Positions 24,403-33,476 of a stretch of DNA of 64,000 nt are shown piece after piece. The position numbers were made by a program, and so were the translations under genes. Each line of letters opens with the position of its first letter. Position 1 is the stretch's first letter. A model generated the notes under the pieces. The model was not told the DNA's origin. It ran no database searches and saw only the letters and a list, made by a program, of their open reading frames with translations. Origin of the DNA: Promicromonosporaceae bacterium (GTDB taxonomy: Bacteria; Actinomycetota; Actinomycetes; Actinomycetales; Cellulomonadaceae); the NCBI GenBank assembly GCA_009783295.1, contig WRHK01000012.1, positions 1 to 64,000 of the forward strand, read 5' to 3'.

Positions 24403-25791
24403 ATGGCGGAGCAGGCACGCTCGGGCGAGTGGCTCGAGTCCTGGAACCCCGAGGATGCCGCGACCTGGGACTCCCGGCTGGCGTGGCGCACCCTGTGGGT
24501 CACCACCTTCTGCCTGACGCTCGCGTTCGCCGCGTGGTTCCTGCCGAGCGCGATCATCCCGAAGCTCGGGGCGCTGGGCTACGAGTTCAGCAAGTCCCAG
24601 CTGTACTGGATGGCTGCCATGCCGGGCCTGTCCGGCGGCCTGCTGCGCATCGTGTGGATGGTGCTCCCGCCGATCCTCGGCACGCGCAAGATGGTCGCCT
24701 GGTCGACCCTGCTGCTCATCGCCTCCACGCTCGGCTGGGGCGTGCGCGTCCAGGCGCCCACGGCCCCGTACTGGGAGCTCATGACGCTCGCGTTCCTCGC
24801 GGGTATCGGCGGCGGCGTGTTCTCCGGCTTCATGCCGAGCACGTCGTTCTTCTTCCCCAAGGCGAAACAGGGCGTCGCGCTGGGCCTGCAGGCGGGCATC
24901 GGGAACTTCGGCGTCTCGCTGGTGCAGCTGGCGACGCCGCTGCTCATCGGCGTGGGGTTCCTCGGCTTCATCGGCCACAGCCAGCAGCTCGAGGTGGCCG
25001 GCCAGGCGCCCCGCGAGGTCTGGTACCAGAACGCGGCGTTCATCTGGATCCCGCTCATGGTCATCGGCTCCGGGCTCGCCTGGACCATGCTCAAGTCGGT
25101 GCCGGTCAAGGCGAGCATCAGGCAGCAGTTCGACATCTTCGGCAACGTCGACACGTGGTGGATGACGATCCTCTACATCATGACGTTCGGGACGTTCTCC
25201 GGGCTGTCCGCCCAGTTCGGGCTGCTCATGGCCAACCTGTACGGCTCCGGGAACGTGCACATCGTCAGCGGCACCGGCGCGGCCGCGCACGTGCTGATCG
25301 CCGGCTACGCCGTGCCCGACCCCACCAGGTACGTGTTCCTCGGGCCGCTGGTCGGGGCGGCCGCGCGCATCGCGTTCGCACCGCTCACCGACCGGATGGG
25401 CGGCGCCGTCTGGACGCTGGTCTCGGGCCTGGGGCTCATCGCCTCCATCGCCTACACGATCCCGGCGCTCTCCCCCGACCTGACCTCGGCGGCGACCCTC
25501 CACTCCGGCTTCACGCACTTCCTCTGGGGGATGATCGCGATCTTCCTCTTCACCGGGGTGGGCAACGCGTCCACGTTCAAGCAGATGCCGATGATCTTCG
25601 AGCGGCGGCAGGCGGGCGGTGTCATCGGCTGGACGGCCGCCATCGCCGCGTTCGGCCCGTTCTTCTTCGGCGTCGGCATCACGTCCATCGGCGCGACGGC
25701 GTTCTACGCCGTCGGCATCGGCTGGGCGGTGCTGTGCGTGGTGATCACCTGGCTCCGCTACGCGCGCAAGGGCGCGCCGCGTCCGAGCTGA
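24403..25791 (+). CDS. NarK-type nitrate/nitrite MFS transporter
   Basis: 462 aa with about 12 membrane segments. It matches the nitrate/nitrite porter branch of the MFS: an N-terminal part with FLPSAIIPKLGALGYEFSKSQLYWMAAMPGL, the nitrate-signature glycine stretch FLAGIGGGVFSGFMPSTSFFFPK and its second-half counterpart FTGVGNASTFKQMPMIF. A conserved Arg in LLRIVWMVLPP probably binds the anion. GAGGAGGGGC precedes ATG 24403; the track start is 14 codons too early. No nitrate or nitrite reductase genes are in the window, so the direction of transport (uptake or export) is open. Confidence 0.88.
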   Translation: MAEQARSGEWLESWNPEDAATWDSRLAWRTLWVTTFCLTLAFAAWFLPSAIIPKLGALGYEFSKSQLYWMAAMPGLSGGLLRIVWMVLPPILGTRKMVAWSTLLLIASTLGWGVRVQAPTAPYWELMTLAFLAGIGGGVFSGFMPSTSFFFPKAKQGVALGLQAGIGNFGVSLVQLATPLLIGVGFLGFIGHSQQLEVAGQAPREVWYQNAAFIWIPLMVIGSGLAWTMLKSVPVKASIRQQFDIFGNVDTWWMTILYIMTFGTFSGLSAQFGLLMANLYGSGNVHIVSGTGAAAHVLIAGYAVPDPTRYVFLGPLVGAAARIAFAPLTDRMGGAVWTLVSGLGLIASIAYTIPALSPDLTSAATLHSGFTHFLWGMIAIFLFTGVGNASTFKQMPMIFERRQAGGVIGWTAAIAAFGPFFFGVGITSIGATAFYAVGIGWAVLCVVITWLRYARKGAPRPS

Positions 25792-25799
25792 GCAGCGGC

Positions 25800-26108
25800 G
25801 TGGAGTGGGCGTTCAGCGGTGAGGTGATCGAGTGGCGCGGCCCCGCGCCGTTCTTCTACGTGCCGATGCCCGCCGACGACGCCGACGACCTCAAGGAGGC
25901 GGCGCGCGGGCTCATCTACTGGGGGCAGATCGCGGTCACGGTCACGATCGGCGACACCACGTTCGAGACGGCGGTGTTCCCCCGCGAGGGCACCTACCTG
26001 GTGCCCCTCAAGGACGTGGTCCGGGGCGAGGAGCAGCTCGAGCTCGGCGACGTCGTCGATGTGCGGCTGGTGCTCGGCTCCTCGAAGCGGCCGGTCAGCC
26101 GACGGTGA
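25800..26108 (+). CDS. DUF1905 domain protein
   Basis: 102 aa. The sequence FSGEVIEWRGPAPFFYVPMP ... GQIAVTVTIGDTTFETAVFPREGTYLVPLKDVVR is the DUF1905 domain, a small double-psi-like beta barrel of unknown role. In the track it appears only as the tail of a false 559-aa ORF. The GTG at 25800 lies 8 nt after the transporter stop and matches the domain start; no good ribosome site, so translation is probably coupled to the transporter gene. Its 3' end overlaps the convergent MOSC gene by 14 nt. Confidence 0.8.
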   Translation: MEWAFSGEVIEWRGPAPFFYVPMPADDADDLKEAARGLIYWGQIAVTVTIGDTTFETAVFPREGTYLVPLKDVVRGEEQLELGDVVDVRLVLGSSKRPVSRR

Positions 26109-26799
26109 CGCCCGCGCCGACGACGACGTCGTCCCCCACCCGCACGGCGCCCGGCAGGACGACGTCGGCGTAGACCGCCACCCGCAGCTGCCGCTCGGCC
26201 CCGAGCGCCTTGAGCCACCGGGTGGTGCCCGCGACCCCGTCCTGGGCGAGGTTGATGGTGCGGCACCGCTCCACGCGCTGGACGACGCGCAGCTCGACGC
26301 CGCCCGCCGTGACCGTGGACCCGACCCACGACTCCTCGACGAACGGCTCGTCGGTCTCGATCACCATGTTGGCGCGCAGGCGCCGCGGGTCGGCGTCGAT
26401 CCCCCACCGCTGCGCGCACCACGCGAGGGTGGCGGTGCCGACCAGCGACACGGCACCGTCGTCGAAATGCGGCACCGAGGCCTCCGGAAGCACGCGCGAC
26501 GGCAGGCCGAGCGCGGCCGTCAGCTCGGCGTCGAGCGCAGCGCTCCCCACGGCCCAGCGGCCGGACGTCCCGGTCACGACGACGCCGTCCGCGGTCGTCG
26601 CCGCGGCGTACTGGAACACGCCGTCATGGCGGCGCATACGCCGCGTGTTCTTGCCGGAGGCGAGGTGCCCGTCAGGGTCGACGACGGCGAACCACCGGTC
26701 CCCCACGAGCCCTCGCGCGTCGACCTCGGCCGACTCGAGCGCCTCGCCGCCCATCGCCTTCACCGGGTAGCGCCGCAGGGACCGCACCGTCATCGTCAC
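26095..26799 (-). CDS. MOSC-domain protein (MOSC N-terminal beta barrel + MOSC)
   Basis: 234 aa. It contains the N-terminal beta-barrel domain (LRRYPVKAMGGEALESAEVDARGLVGDRWFAVVD) and the MOSC domain (RLRANMVIETDEPFVEESW ... VERCRTINLAQDGV), where the Cys corresponds to the molybdenum-cofactor-ligand Cys of mARC-type enzymes. Members reduce N-hydroxylated compounds or carry sulfur; the precise reaction is unknown. The GTG at 26799 (MTMTVRSL) is preferred to the downstream ATG because TACCCT ends 6 nt before it and no ribosome site exists. It is divergent from the YgjV-like gene. Confidence 0.85.
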   Translation of the reverse strand: MTMTVRSLRRYPVKAMGGEALESAEVDARGLVGDRWFAVVDPDGHLASGKNTRRMRRHDGVFQYAAATTADGVVVTGTSGRWAVGSAALDAELTAALGLPSRVLPEASVPHFDDGAVSLVGTATLAWCAQRWGIDADPRRLRANMVIETDEPFVEESWVGSTVTAGGVELRVVQRVERCRTINLAQDGVAGTTRWLKALGAERQLRVAVYADVVLPGAVRVGDDVVVGAGVTVG

Positions 26800-26805
26800 C
26801 GGGCA

Positions 26806-26811
26806 AGGGTA
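26806..26811 (-). promoter_or_regulatory. -10 element TACCCT for the MOSC gene
   Basis: Minus-strand TACCCT lies 6 nt before GTG 26799. It decides this start over ATG 26793. Confidence 0.45.
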
Positions 26812-26823
26812 CGAGGCCGACCC

Positions 26824-26829
26824 TAGGGT
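26824..26829 (+). promoter_or_regulatory. -10 element TAGGGT for the YgjV-like gene
   Basis: TAGGGT ends 7 nt before the ATG, with no Shine-Dalgarno. It lies back to back with the MOSC promoter. Confidence 0.45.
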
Positions 26830-26836
26830 CGAGGCC

Positions 26837-27478
26837 ATGAACCCGTGGCTCGAGGCGTTCGGCTGGCTGGGCTCGATCCTGGTGGTCTGGTCGCTCACCC
26901 AGGCCCGCGTGCTGCGCTTCCGCTGGCTCAACTTCGTCGGCGCCGTCATCGCGACCGCCTACAACGGGATCATCGGCATCTGGCCGTTCTTCGCCATGAA
27001 CCTCGCCATCGCGCTCATCGACGCGTACTGGCTGTGGCGCCTGCACCGCACCCGCCACGACGAGGCCACCTACGCGGTAGTCGAGGTCGCGCCCGACGAC
27101 GGCTACCTGCTGCACGTGCTGCGCACCTACGCCGCCGACATCGCCCGGTTCGCCCCCGCGTTCACCGCCGCGCCGGGGCCCGGCGAACGTCGCTCGGCGT
27201 TCCTGGTGCAGCGCGCCGACGAGACCGTGGGCGTGGTCGAGGTGGCCGACGGCGGGGGCGGCATCGGCGTCGTGGTGCTCGACTGGGTGACCCGGCGGTT
27301 CCGGGACTTCACGCCCGGGGAGTTCGTGTACCGGCGGTCGGGCGTGTTCGCGGCCAAGGGGTTCACGCGGCTGCTGGTGGACCCGTCCATCGTGGCCGAC
27401 CCCGCCTACCTGACCCGCGTGGGCTTCGCGAGCGAGACGCACGGATGGTCGCGCGCGGTGCCGCCTCACTCGCCGTAG
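26837..27478 (+). CDS. YgjV-like membrane protein with extra C-terminal domain
   Basis: 213 aa. The first ~75 residues contain two or three membrane segments of the YgjV family (WLEAFGWLGSILVVWSLTQAR, LNFVGAVIATAYNGIIGIWPFFAMNLAIALIDAYWLW). The soluble C-terminal ~135 residues (FLVQRADETVGVVEVADG ... FTPGEFVYRRSGVFAAKGFTRLLVD) are of uncertain class; the alternating strands loosely recall an acetyltransferase fold, but no acyl-CoA motif is clear. The stop overlaps the convergent glnE stop region by 13 nt. Function unknown. Confidence 0.78.
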   Translation: MNPWLEAFGWLGSILVVWSLTQARVLRFRWLNFVGAVIATAYNGIIGIWPFFAMNLAIALIDAYWLWRLHRTRHDEATYAVVEVAPDDGYLLHVLRTYAADIARFAPAFTAAPGPGERRSAFLVQRADETVGVVEVADGGGGIGVVVLDWVTRRFRDFTPGEFVYRRSGVFAAKGFTRLLVDPSIVADPAYLTRVGFASETHGWSRAVPPHSP

Positions 27479-30400
27479 ACGACGCGCTCCACGACGGTCC
27501 GGGCCCGGCGGGCCGTGCGCAGGTAGAGCTCCTCGAGCTCCGACCCCGTCCCCACGTCGCCGAGCAGCCGCGCGATGCCCGCCAGGTCGCGGCGGTCGTG
27601 CGGCAGCACGTCGGTCTGCGCCCCCGTGACGCGCCCGGACCAGAGCACGACGGCGGAGCGCAGCCGCGACGCGAGCGTCCACGCGTCGAGCAGCGAGCGC
27701 GCGTCGTCGGTGTCGAGCAGACCCTCCTTCTCGGCGGCGTCGAGCGCGGCGACGGTGCCCGTGGTGCGCAGCGCCGGCACCTCGTAGGCGTGCTGGAGCT
27801 GCAGCAGCTGGGCCGTCCACTCGACGTCTGCGACGCCGCCGCGGCCCAGCTTGAGGTGGCGCGCCGGCTCGACGCCGCGGGGCAGCCGCTCGGACTCGAC
27901 GCGCGCCTTGATGCGGCGCACCTCCCGCAGCTGGGCCGGCGTGAGACCGCCGCGCGGGTAGCGCAGCGGGTCGACGAGCGCGGTGAAACGCTCGGCGAGG
28001 TCGGCCGGGCCGGCGACGGGGCGGGCCCGCAGCAGCGCCTGCGCCTCCCACACGCTGGACCAGCGCTCGTAGTACTCGGCGTAGGCGTCGAAGCTGCGTG
28101 CCAGGGGCCCCTGCCGTCCCTCGGGGCGCAGGTCGGCGTCGACGGGGAGCGCGGGCTCGGGCCCGACGCCGCCCAGCAGCTCGCGCAGGCGCGTGGCCGT
28201 GACCAGCGCGAACTTCCCCACCTGCTGCGCGTCGGACCCGGCGACGGGGTCGTGCACGAACATCACGTCGGCGTCGGAGCCGTAGCCCATCTCGCGGCCG
28301 CCCAGCCGGCCCATCGCCACCACGAGCATGCGCGTCGGGTTGGCGGACGGGTCCGGGCCGAGCGCCAGGTCGTCGCGCGCGGCGTGCTCGGCGAGGCGCA
28401 GGCCTCCGCGCAGCGCCAGGTCGGCGGCGTCGGAGATCGCGGCGGCCGCGCCGACGGCGTCGAGCGCCCGGAGCAGCTCGCCCGCCCCGGTGCGCGCCAG
28501 CTCGCGGCGGCGGATGGCGCGCAGGCTGGTCGCGGCCTGCTTGAGCACGTCGGCGCGCGTGAGGATCGCGTCGGTCTCGGCCTCCAGCCGGGGCAGGCCG
28601 CGGGGCTCCAGGCCGGACGGATCGTCGAACCACTGCACCGACTCGGGCGAGCGCCCGATCGCGTCGGCCAGGTAGCGCGACGACGACAGCACGTGGGCGA
28701 GCGACTGCGCCGCCGACCCGGAGTCGCGCAGCAGCTTGAGGTACCAGTGGGTCGAGCCGAGGTCGTCCGAGAGGCGGCGGAACGCGAGCAGGCCGCCGTC
28801 GGGGTCGGCGCCCTCGGCGAACCAGCCGAGCATCACGGGCAGCAGCTGCCGCTGCAGCGCGGCCCGGCGCGACGTCCCCTCGGTCAGGGCCGTGACGTGC
28901 CGCATCGCGCCGTCGGGGTCGCGGTAGCCGATGGCGGCGAACCGCTGGCGGGCGGCCTCGGGGGCCAGCGACACCTCGTCCTCGGACAGGTGCGCGTACG
29001 CCGGCAGCAGCGGCCGGTAGAAGAGCGCCTCGTGCAGCGAGCGCACCTCGCGCCGCGTCGCCCGCCAGCGCTCGAGCAGCCCCTCGGCGCCGTCGGCGCG
29101 CAGGCCCACGGCCCGGGCCAGGCGGCGCAGGTCCTCCTCCGCCGTCGGCAGCAGGTGCGTGCGCCGCAGGCGGTAGAGCTGGACGCGGTGCTCGATGGCC
29201 CGCAGGAACCGGTAGCAGACGGCCAGCCGCGCGGCGTGGTCGCGGCCCACGTACCCGGCGGCGGCGAGCGAGGCGAGCGCGGCGAGCGTGTTGGGCGAGT
29301 GGATCGAGTCGTCGGTGCGGCCGTGCACCAGCTGGAGCAGCTGCACCGTGAACTCGACGTCGCGCAGACCGCCGCGGCCCAGCTTGATCTGGCGGTCCGC
29401 CTCGGCCGCCGGCACGTGCGCCTCGACGCGCCGGCGCATGGCCTGGGCGTCCTCGACGAAGTTCTCGCGCGCGACGGCCTTCCAGACCAGCGGGTTCACG
29501 GCCTCGCGGTACGCCCGCCCGAGGGCGACGTCGCCGGCCACGGGCCGCGCCTTGAGCAGGGCCTGGAACTCCCAGGTCGCGGCCCAGCGGTCGTAGTAGG
29601 CGAGGTGGCTGGACAGCGTGCGCACCAGCGGCCCGGCCTTGCCCTCGGGGCGCAGCGCGGCGTCCACCTGCCAGAGCGCCGGCTCGCCCGACGCTCCCCC
29701 GCACGCCTTCTGCAGCGCCGTCGCGAGCCGCGCCCCGACGGACAGGGCGTGCGACTCGTCCGCGGGCTCGGCGTCCGGCCCGACGCCGGGCTCGGCCACG
29801 TAGATGACGTCGACGTCGGAGACGTAGTTGAGCTCGCGCCCGCCCGTCTTGCCCATGCCGATCACGGCCAGGCGCACCGCCGCGTGGTCCGGGTGCTGGG
29901 CCCGCGCGACGGCGAGCGCCGCCTCGAGCGCCGCGGCCGCAAGGTCCGCGAGCGACGCCGCGACGGACGGCAGCGTGGACAGCGGCTCGGCGGCCGTCAG
30001 GTCGTCGGCCGCGAGGTGCAGCAGCCGGGCCCGGTAGGCGCGCCGGAGGGCGTCGGTGGCCGTGCGGGCGCCGTCGTCGGGCCACTCGCCCGGCTCGCGC
30101 CCGGCGACGGGGGCGTCGGCCTCCGGGTCGGCGCCCACCGCGCGCAGCAGCTCGGCGCGCACTGCGGCGGGGTCGGTGCCGACGCCCGCCTCCTCGATGT
30201 GCCCGAGAAGGTCGGGCCTGCGGATCACCTCGTCGCCCAGCGCCTCCGACGCGCCGAGCACGGCGAGGAGCCGCGTCCGCGCCCTGCCGTCGGACGCGAG
30301 GACGTCCGCGAGCGCCGGGGCCGCCGTCGTGCCTGCGAGCCGCACCAGCTGGAGCAGCGCGAGGTCCGGGTCGGCGCAGGCCCCGAGGGCGTCGAGGACG

Positions 30401-30534
30401 CCGTCGGGCTCGGCCGGGAGCACGGCACGGAACGCGGCGTCCTCCCACAGGGACGACGAGCGCGTCAGGTCGGCGAACCCCGCCCGCAGCAGACGGCGGG
30501 TGGGGCTCTCGCGACGCGGACCGGCGGGGCTCAC
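27466..30534 (-). CDS. glnE: Bifunctional glutamine synthetase adenylyltransferase/adenylyl-removing enzyme GlnE
   Basis: 1,022 aa. It attaches AMP to and removes AMP from a Tyr of GlnA, tuning glutamine synthesis to nitrogen supply. Two nucleotidyltransferase domains are visible: the N-terminal (de-adenylylating) one with ELNYVSDVDVIYV and the C-terminal (adenylylating) one with GYGSDADVMFVHDP, each followed by a helical domain with conserved KLGRGGxxDVExxxQLLQL. The GTG at 30534 is chosen because it overlaps the glnA2 stop (GTGA) and the family begins there; the longer track ORF runs into glnA2. Translationally coupled to glnA2. The target glnA is ~11 kb upstream. Confidence 0.96.
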   Translation of the reverse strand: MSPAGPRRESPTRRLLRAGFADLTRSSSLWEDAAFRAVLPAEPDGVLDALGACADPDLALLQLVRLAGTTAAPALADVLASDGRARTRLLAVLGASEALGDEVIRRPDLLGHIEEAGVGTDPAAVRAELLRAVGADPEADAPVAGREPGEWPDDGARTATDALRRAYRARLLHLAADDLTAAEPLSTLPSVAASLADLAAAALEAALAVARAQHPDHAAVRLAVIGMGKTGGRELNYVSDVDVIYVAEPGVGPDAEPADESHALSVGARLATALQKACGGASGEPALWQVDAALRPEGKAGPLVRTLSSHLAYYDRWAATWEFQALLKARPVAGDVALGRAYREAVNPLVWKAVARENFVEDAQAMRRRVEAHVPAAEADRQIKLGRGGLRDVEFTVQLLQLVHGRTDDSIHSPNTLAALASLAAAGYVGRDHAARLAVCYRFLRAIEHRVQLYRLRRTHLLPTAEEDLRRLARAVGLRADGAEGLLERWRATRREVRSLHEALFYRPLLPAYAHLSEDEVSLAPEAARQRFAAIGYRDPDGAMRHVTALTEGTSRRAALQRQLLPVMLGWFAEGADPDGGLLAFRRLSDDLGSTHWYLKLLRDSGSAAQSLAHVLSSSRYLADAIGRSPESVQWFDDPSGLEPRGLPRLEAETDAILTRADVLKQAATSLRAIRRRELARTGAGELLRALDAVGAAAAISDAADLALRGGLRLAEHAARDDLALGPDPSANPTRMLVVAMGRLGGREMGYGSDADVMFVHDPVAGSDAQQVGKFALVTATRLRELLGGVGPEPALPVDADLRPEGRQGPLARSFDAYAEYYERWSSVWEAQALLRARPVAGPADLAERFTALVDPLRYPRGGLTPAQLREVRRIKARVESERLPRGVEPARHLKLGRGGVADVEWTAQLLQLQHAYEVPALRTTGTVAALDAAEKEGLLDTDDARSLLDAWTLASRLRSAVVLWSGRVTGAQTDVLPHDRRDLAGIARLLGDVGTGSELEELYLRTARRARTVVERVVYGE

Positions 30535-31868
30535 AGGAACTGCAGGAACCGGCGCAGCTCGTACGGCGTGACCTGGGCCCGGTAGGCGTCCCACTCGGCG
30601 CGCTTGTTGGCGAGGACGTAGCGGAACACGTGCTCGCCGAGGGTCTCGGCCACGAGCTCCGAGCGCTCCATGATGGCGATGGCGGCGTCGAGGTCCTGCG
30701 GCAGCGGCGTGATGCCGAGCGCGCGGCGCTCGGCGTCGGTGAGCTCCCAGACGTCGTCCTCGGTGGCGTCGGGCAGCTCGTAGCCCTCCTCGATGCCCTT
30801 GAGCCCGGCGGCGAGCATGACGGCGAACGCCAGGTACGGGTTGGCCGCCGAGTCGATGCCGCGGTACTCGATGCGCGACGAGTTGCCCTTGCCCGGCTTG
30901 TACATGGGCACGCGCACCAGCGCCGAGCGGTTGTTGTGCCCCCAGCACACGTACGACGGCGCCTCGGCGCCGCCCCACAGCCGCTTGTAGGAGTTGACGT
31001 ACTGGTTGGTCACGGCGGTGACCTCGGCGGCGTGCACCAGCAGGCCGGCGATGAACTGGCGGGCCGTCTTGGACAGCTCGAACTGGGCGCCCGGCTCGTG
31101 GAACGCGTTGCGGTCGCCCTCGAACAGGGACAGGTGGGTGTGCATGCCGGAGCCGGGCTGGTCGGCGATCGGCTTGGGCATGAACGTGGCGAACACGCCC
31201 TGCTCGAGCGCGACCTCCTTGACCACGGTGCGGAACGTCATGAGGTTGTCCGCGGTGGTCAGGGCGTCGGCGTAGCGCAGGTCGATCTCGTTCTGGCCGG
31301 GGCCGGCCTCGTGGTGGGAGTACTCCACCGAGATGCCCATGGACTCGAGCATCGAGATCGCTGCGCGGCGGAAGTCATGTGTTGACCCCCGGGCCAGGTG
31401 GTCGAAGTAGCCGCCGCGGTCCACCGGCACCAGCGGGGCGTCCGGGTTGGCCATCTGCTCGAACAGGTAGAACTCGACCTCGGGGTGCGTGTAGAAGGTG
31501 AACCCCTTGTCGCTGGCCTTGGCCAGGGCGCGCTTGAGCACGTTGCGCGGGTCCGCCAGCGACGGCTCGCCGTCGGGCGTGAGGATGTCGCAGAACATGC
31601 GGGCGGTGCCGTGCCGCTCGCCGCGCCAGGGCAGCACCTGGAAGGTGGTCGGGTCGGGGCGGGCGATCATGTCCGCCTCGTAGACGCGCGTCAGGCCCTC
31701 GATGGCCGACCCGTCGAACCCGATCCCCTCGGTGAACGCCTGCTCCAGCTCGGCCGGGGCCACCGCGACGGACTTGAGCACTCCGAGAACGTCGGTGAAC
31801 CAGAGCCGGATGAAGCGGATGTCGCGCTCCTCGACCGTGCGGAGCACGAACTCCTGCTGCCTGTCCAT
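30531..31868 (-). CDS. glnA2: Glutamine synthetase homologue GlnA2
   Basis: 445 aa of the type I glutamine synthetase fold: WFTDVLGVLKSVAV, GFDGSAIEG, FYTHPEVEFYLFE, SHHEAGPGQNEIDLRYADAL, MPKPIADQPGSGMHTHLSLF and NQYVNSYKRL. The C-terminal loop (YELPDATEDDVWELTD) lacks the adenylylation Tyr motif found in GlnA, as is typical for the short GSI-alpha / GlnA2 group. In some actinobacteria GlnA2 has true glutamine synthetase activity; relatives act on polyamines (GlnA3) or other amines, so the exact activity needs a test. GGATGAG precedes the ATG. It is the first gene of the glnA2-glnE pair, the usual actinobacterial order. Confidence 0.93.
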   Translation of the reverse strand: MDRQQEFVLRTVEERDIRFIRLWFTDVLGVLKSVAVAPAELEQAFTEGIGFDGSAIEGLTRVYEADMIARPDPTTFQVLPWRGERHGTARMFCDILTPDGEPSLADPRNVLKRALAKASDKGFTFYTHPEVEFYLFEQMANPDAPLVPVDRGGYFDHLARGSTHDFRRAAISMLESMGISVEYSHHEAGPGQNEIDLRYADALTTADNLMTFRTVVKEVALEQGVFATFMPKPIADQPGSGMHTHLSLFEGDRNAFHEPGAQFELSKTARQFIAGLLVHAAEVTAVTNQYVNSYKRLWGGAEAPSYVCWGHNNRSALVRVPMYKPGKGNSSRIEYRGIDSAANPYLAFAVMLAAGLKGIEEGYELPDATEDDVWELTDAERRALGITPLPQDLDAAIAIMERSELVAETLGEHVFRYVLANKRAEWDAYRAQVTPYELRRFLQFL

Positions 31869-31943
31869 GCGCTCATCCTGCCCGAGAAATGTTGCGTGCG
31901 AGTGACGCGGACCAGGGGTGTCGCACGGGGGCTGCCTGCGCGC

Positions 31944-32135
31944 TCACGGTGCGTCGTGGCCTGCGGCCCAGTCCTCGTCGTCGTGGTCCCACGCCTCGCT
32001 GCGGCGGCGGGCCTTGTCGAGCGCGCGCTGGGCGTCCTCGCGGGTCGGGTACGGGCCCATGAGGTGGCTCCAGGAGGAGTGCCGACCCTCCTCGACCTCG
32101 TGCGTCTGCGTGTTGAACCAGTACTCCGGTGTCAT
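31944..32135 (-). CDS. Small SPOR-like domain protein
   Basis: 63 aa (MTPEYWFNTQTHEVEEGRHS...). It contains a single short unit with W-x-x-L-x-GPYPTREDAQRALDKARRR, which resembles the half SPOR / DUF-like motif seen in many small actinobacterial proteins, and an acidic His/Asp-rich tail (WDHDDEDWAAGHD). GAAGAGGGG precedes the ATG at 32135; the track's 82-aa version starts too early. It lies between glnA2 and the divergent ppgK gene. Role unknown. Confidence 0.8.
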   Translation of the reverse strand: MTPEYWFNTQTHEVEEGRHSSWSHLMGPYPTREDAQRALDKARRRSEAWDHDDEDWAAGHDAP

Positions 32136-32185
32136 CGTCCGCCCCTCTTCTCGCCCTCGAGTCGATCGTGCACCACTATGACCCC

Positions 32186-32962
32186 ATGGCACAGCACCTC
32201 GCCTTCGGCATCGACATCGGCGGCTCCGGCATCAAGGGCGCGCCCGTGGACCTGGAGAGCGGCAAGTTCGCCGCCGACCGCCTGCGGATCCCCACGCCGG
32301 AGGCGAGCACCCCGGACGCCGTCGCGGCCGTGCTGGCGGAGCTGGTCGACTCGTTCGACCTGCCCAAGAAGGCGCCGATCGGTGTGGCCTTCCCGGCCCC
32401 GATGGACCACGGGGTCGTCCGCTTCATCGCCAACCTCGACAAGTCGTGGAAGGGCGTGGACCTGCCGGCCCTGCTGCACCAGGCGACGGGCCGCGAGGTC
32501 ACGGCCGTCAACGACGCCGACGCCGCGGGCATCGGCGAGCAGCGCTACGGCGCCGCCAAGGGCAAGGACGGCACGGTCCTGGTGGTCACGCTCGGCACCG
32601 GGATCGGGTCGGCCCTCATCGTCGACGGCGTGCTCGTGCCCAACACGGAGCTCGGGCACCTGGAGATCGACGGGCACGACGCCGAGAGCCGGGCGGCAGA
32701 CTCCGCGCGCGAGCGCGAGAACCTCGACTTCCCAGCCTGGGCGGAGCGCCTGCAGCGCTACTTCGAGACGGTCGAGATGCTGCTGTCGCCCGACCTCATC
32801 GTCGTGGGCGGTGGTGTCAGCAAGAAGCACTCGGAGTTCCTACCCCTGCTGAACCTGCGTGCAAAGATCATCCCCGCCGAGCTGCGCAACGCGGCCGGGA
32901 TCGTCGGAGCCGCCGCGATGGCGGCGTCCGACGTCGAGAAGGCCAAGCGCAAGAAGGACTGA
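32186..32962 (+). CDS. ppgK: Polyphosphate glucokinase (PPGK)
   Basis: 258 aa of the ROK-type kinase fold. It phosphorylates glucose with polyphosphate, and often also with ATP. Motifs: phosphate-binding [16 protein letters not shown] at the N terminus, the PPGK-typical [19 protein letters not shown], the catalytic NDADAAG and the second phosphate loop [14 protein letters not shown], then ELGHLEIDG and [18 protein letters not shown] 32186 is chosen over the track start because the kinase fold begins two residues later; CACTAT lies 6 nt upstream, so the mRNA may be leaderless. It converges with the STAS gene without a gap. Confidence 0.96.
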   Translation: MAQHLAFGIDIGGSGIKGAPVDLESGKFAADRLRIPTPEASTPDAVAAVLAELVDSFDLPKKAPIGVAFPAPMDHGVVRFIANLDKSWKGVDLPALLHQATGREVTAVNDADAAGIGEQRYGAAKGKDGTVLVVTLGTGIGSALIVDGVLVPNTELGHLEIDGHDAESRAADSARERENLDFPAWAERLQRYFETVEMLLSPDLIVVGGGVSKKHSEFLPLLNLRAKIIPAELRNAAGIVGAAAMAASDVEKAKRKKD

Positions 32963-33304
32963 TCAGGCCGCGGGGGTGGTGCGCTCCTCGCAGATGACGC
33001 CCTCGACACCCACCAGGTGAAGCACCTCGGCGACGACGGGCGGCGGGTTGCGCAGCGAGACCTTGAGGCCCTCGTCGGAGCCCAGGCGGCACAGCTGAAC
33101 CAGGAAGGCGACGCCGGCGGAGTCGATGAAGTCCACCTGGGTCGCGTCGACGATCACGGGATGGTCCTGCTCGAGCGCCCCTGCGAGCGCCGCCCCGGCC
33201 TCGGCCCGCAGCGCGGCGTCGATCTCGCCCCACATGCGCACCACGCTGGCTTCGTCACCGCGCACCAGGTCGATCCCACCGCTGCGCGTGCTCGTGACAG
33301 TCAT
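32963..33304 (-). CDS. STAS-domain protein (anti-sigma factor antagonist type)
   Basis: 113 aa, a single STAS domain. The phosphorylatable Ser region is DFIDSAGVAFLVQL, preceded by VIVDATQV and ending with VVAEVLHLVGVEGVI. Such proteins bind anti-sigma kinases and are switched by phosphorylation of this Ser; the partner kinase and phosphatase are not in the window. GAGAGGGCAGAG lies upstream of the ATG. Its stop and the ppgK stop are directly adjacent and form a TGATCA palindrome. Confidence 0.87.
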   Translation of the reverse strand: MTVTSTRSGGIDLVRGDEASVVRMWGEIDAALRAEAGAALAGALEQDHPVIVDATQVDFIDSAGVAFLVQLCRLGSDEGLKVSLRNPPPVVAEVLHLVGVEGVICEERTTPAA

Positions 33305-33439
33305 CTCTGCCCTCTCTCTTCCGCCCGCTGCCGCCCTCTTTGCCTGGAGCGTCGGGCACGCGGCGACGTTGCCGCGCGTTGGCGACAGTACACCCGTCCT
33401 GTGGGCCGACGGAACCTTCCTTTGCGGACTCTTGGCATT

Positions 33440-33460
33440 CGGAGGCGGCTTCCGCCTCCG
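33440..33460 (-). terminator. Terminator hairpin downstream of the CaCA antiporter
   Basis: 9-bp perfect stem CGGAGGCGG / CCGCCTCCG with a 3-nt loop CTT, 16 nt past the stop of the minus-strand antiporter gene. The rest of the 33305-33476 gap shows no gene. Confidence 0.7.
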
Positions 33461-33476
33461 GCCGGCCCGTGGGCCG

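Noticed and set aside
31869-31943. GlnR-like site before glnA2
   Set aside because: Searched by eye; no GTnAC-n6-GAAAC arrangement was found, so co-regulation with glnA is not supported.
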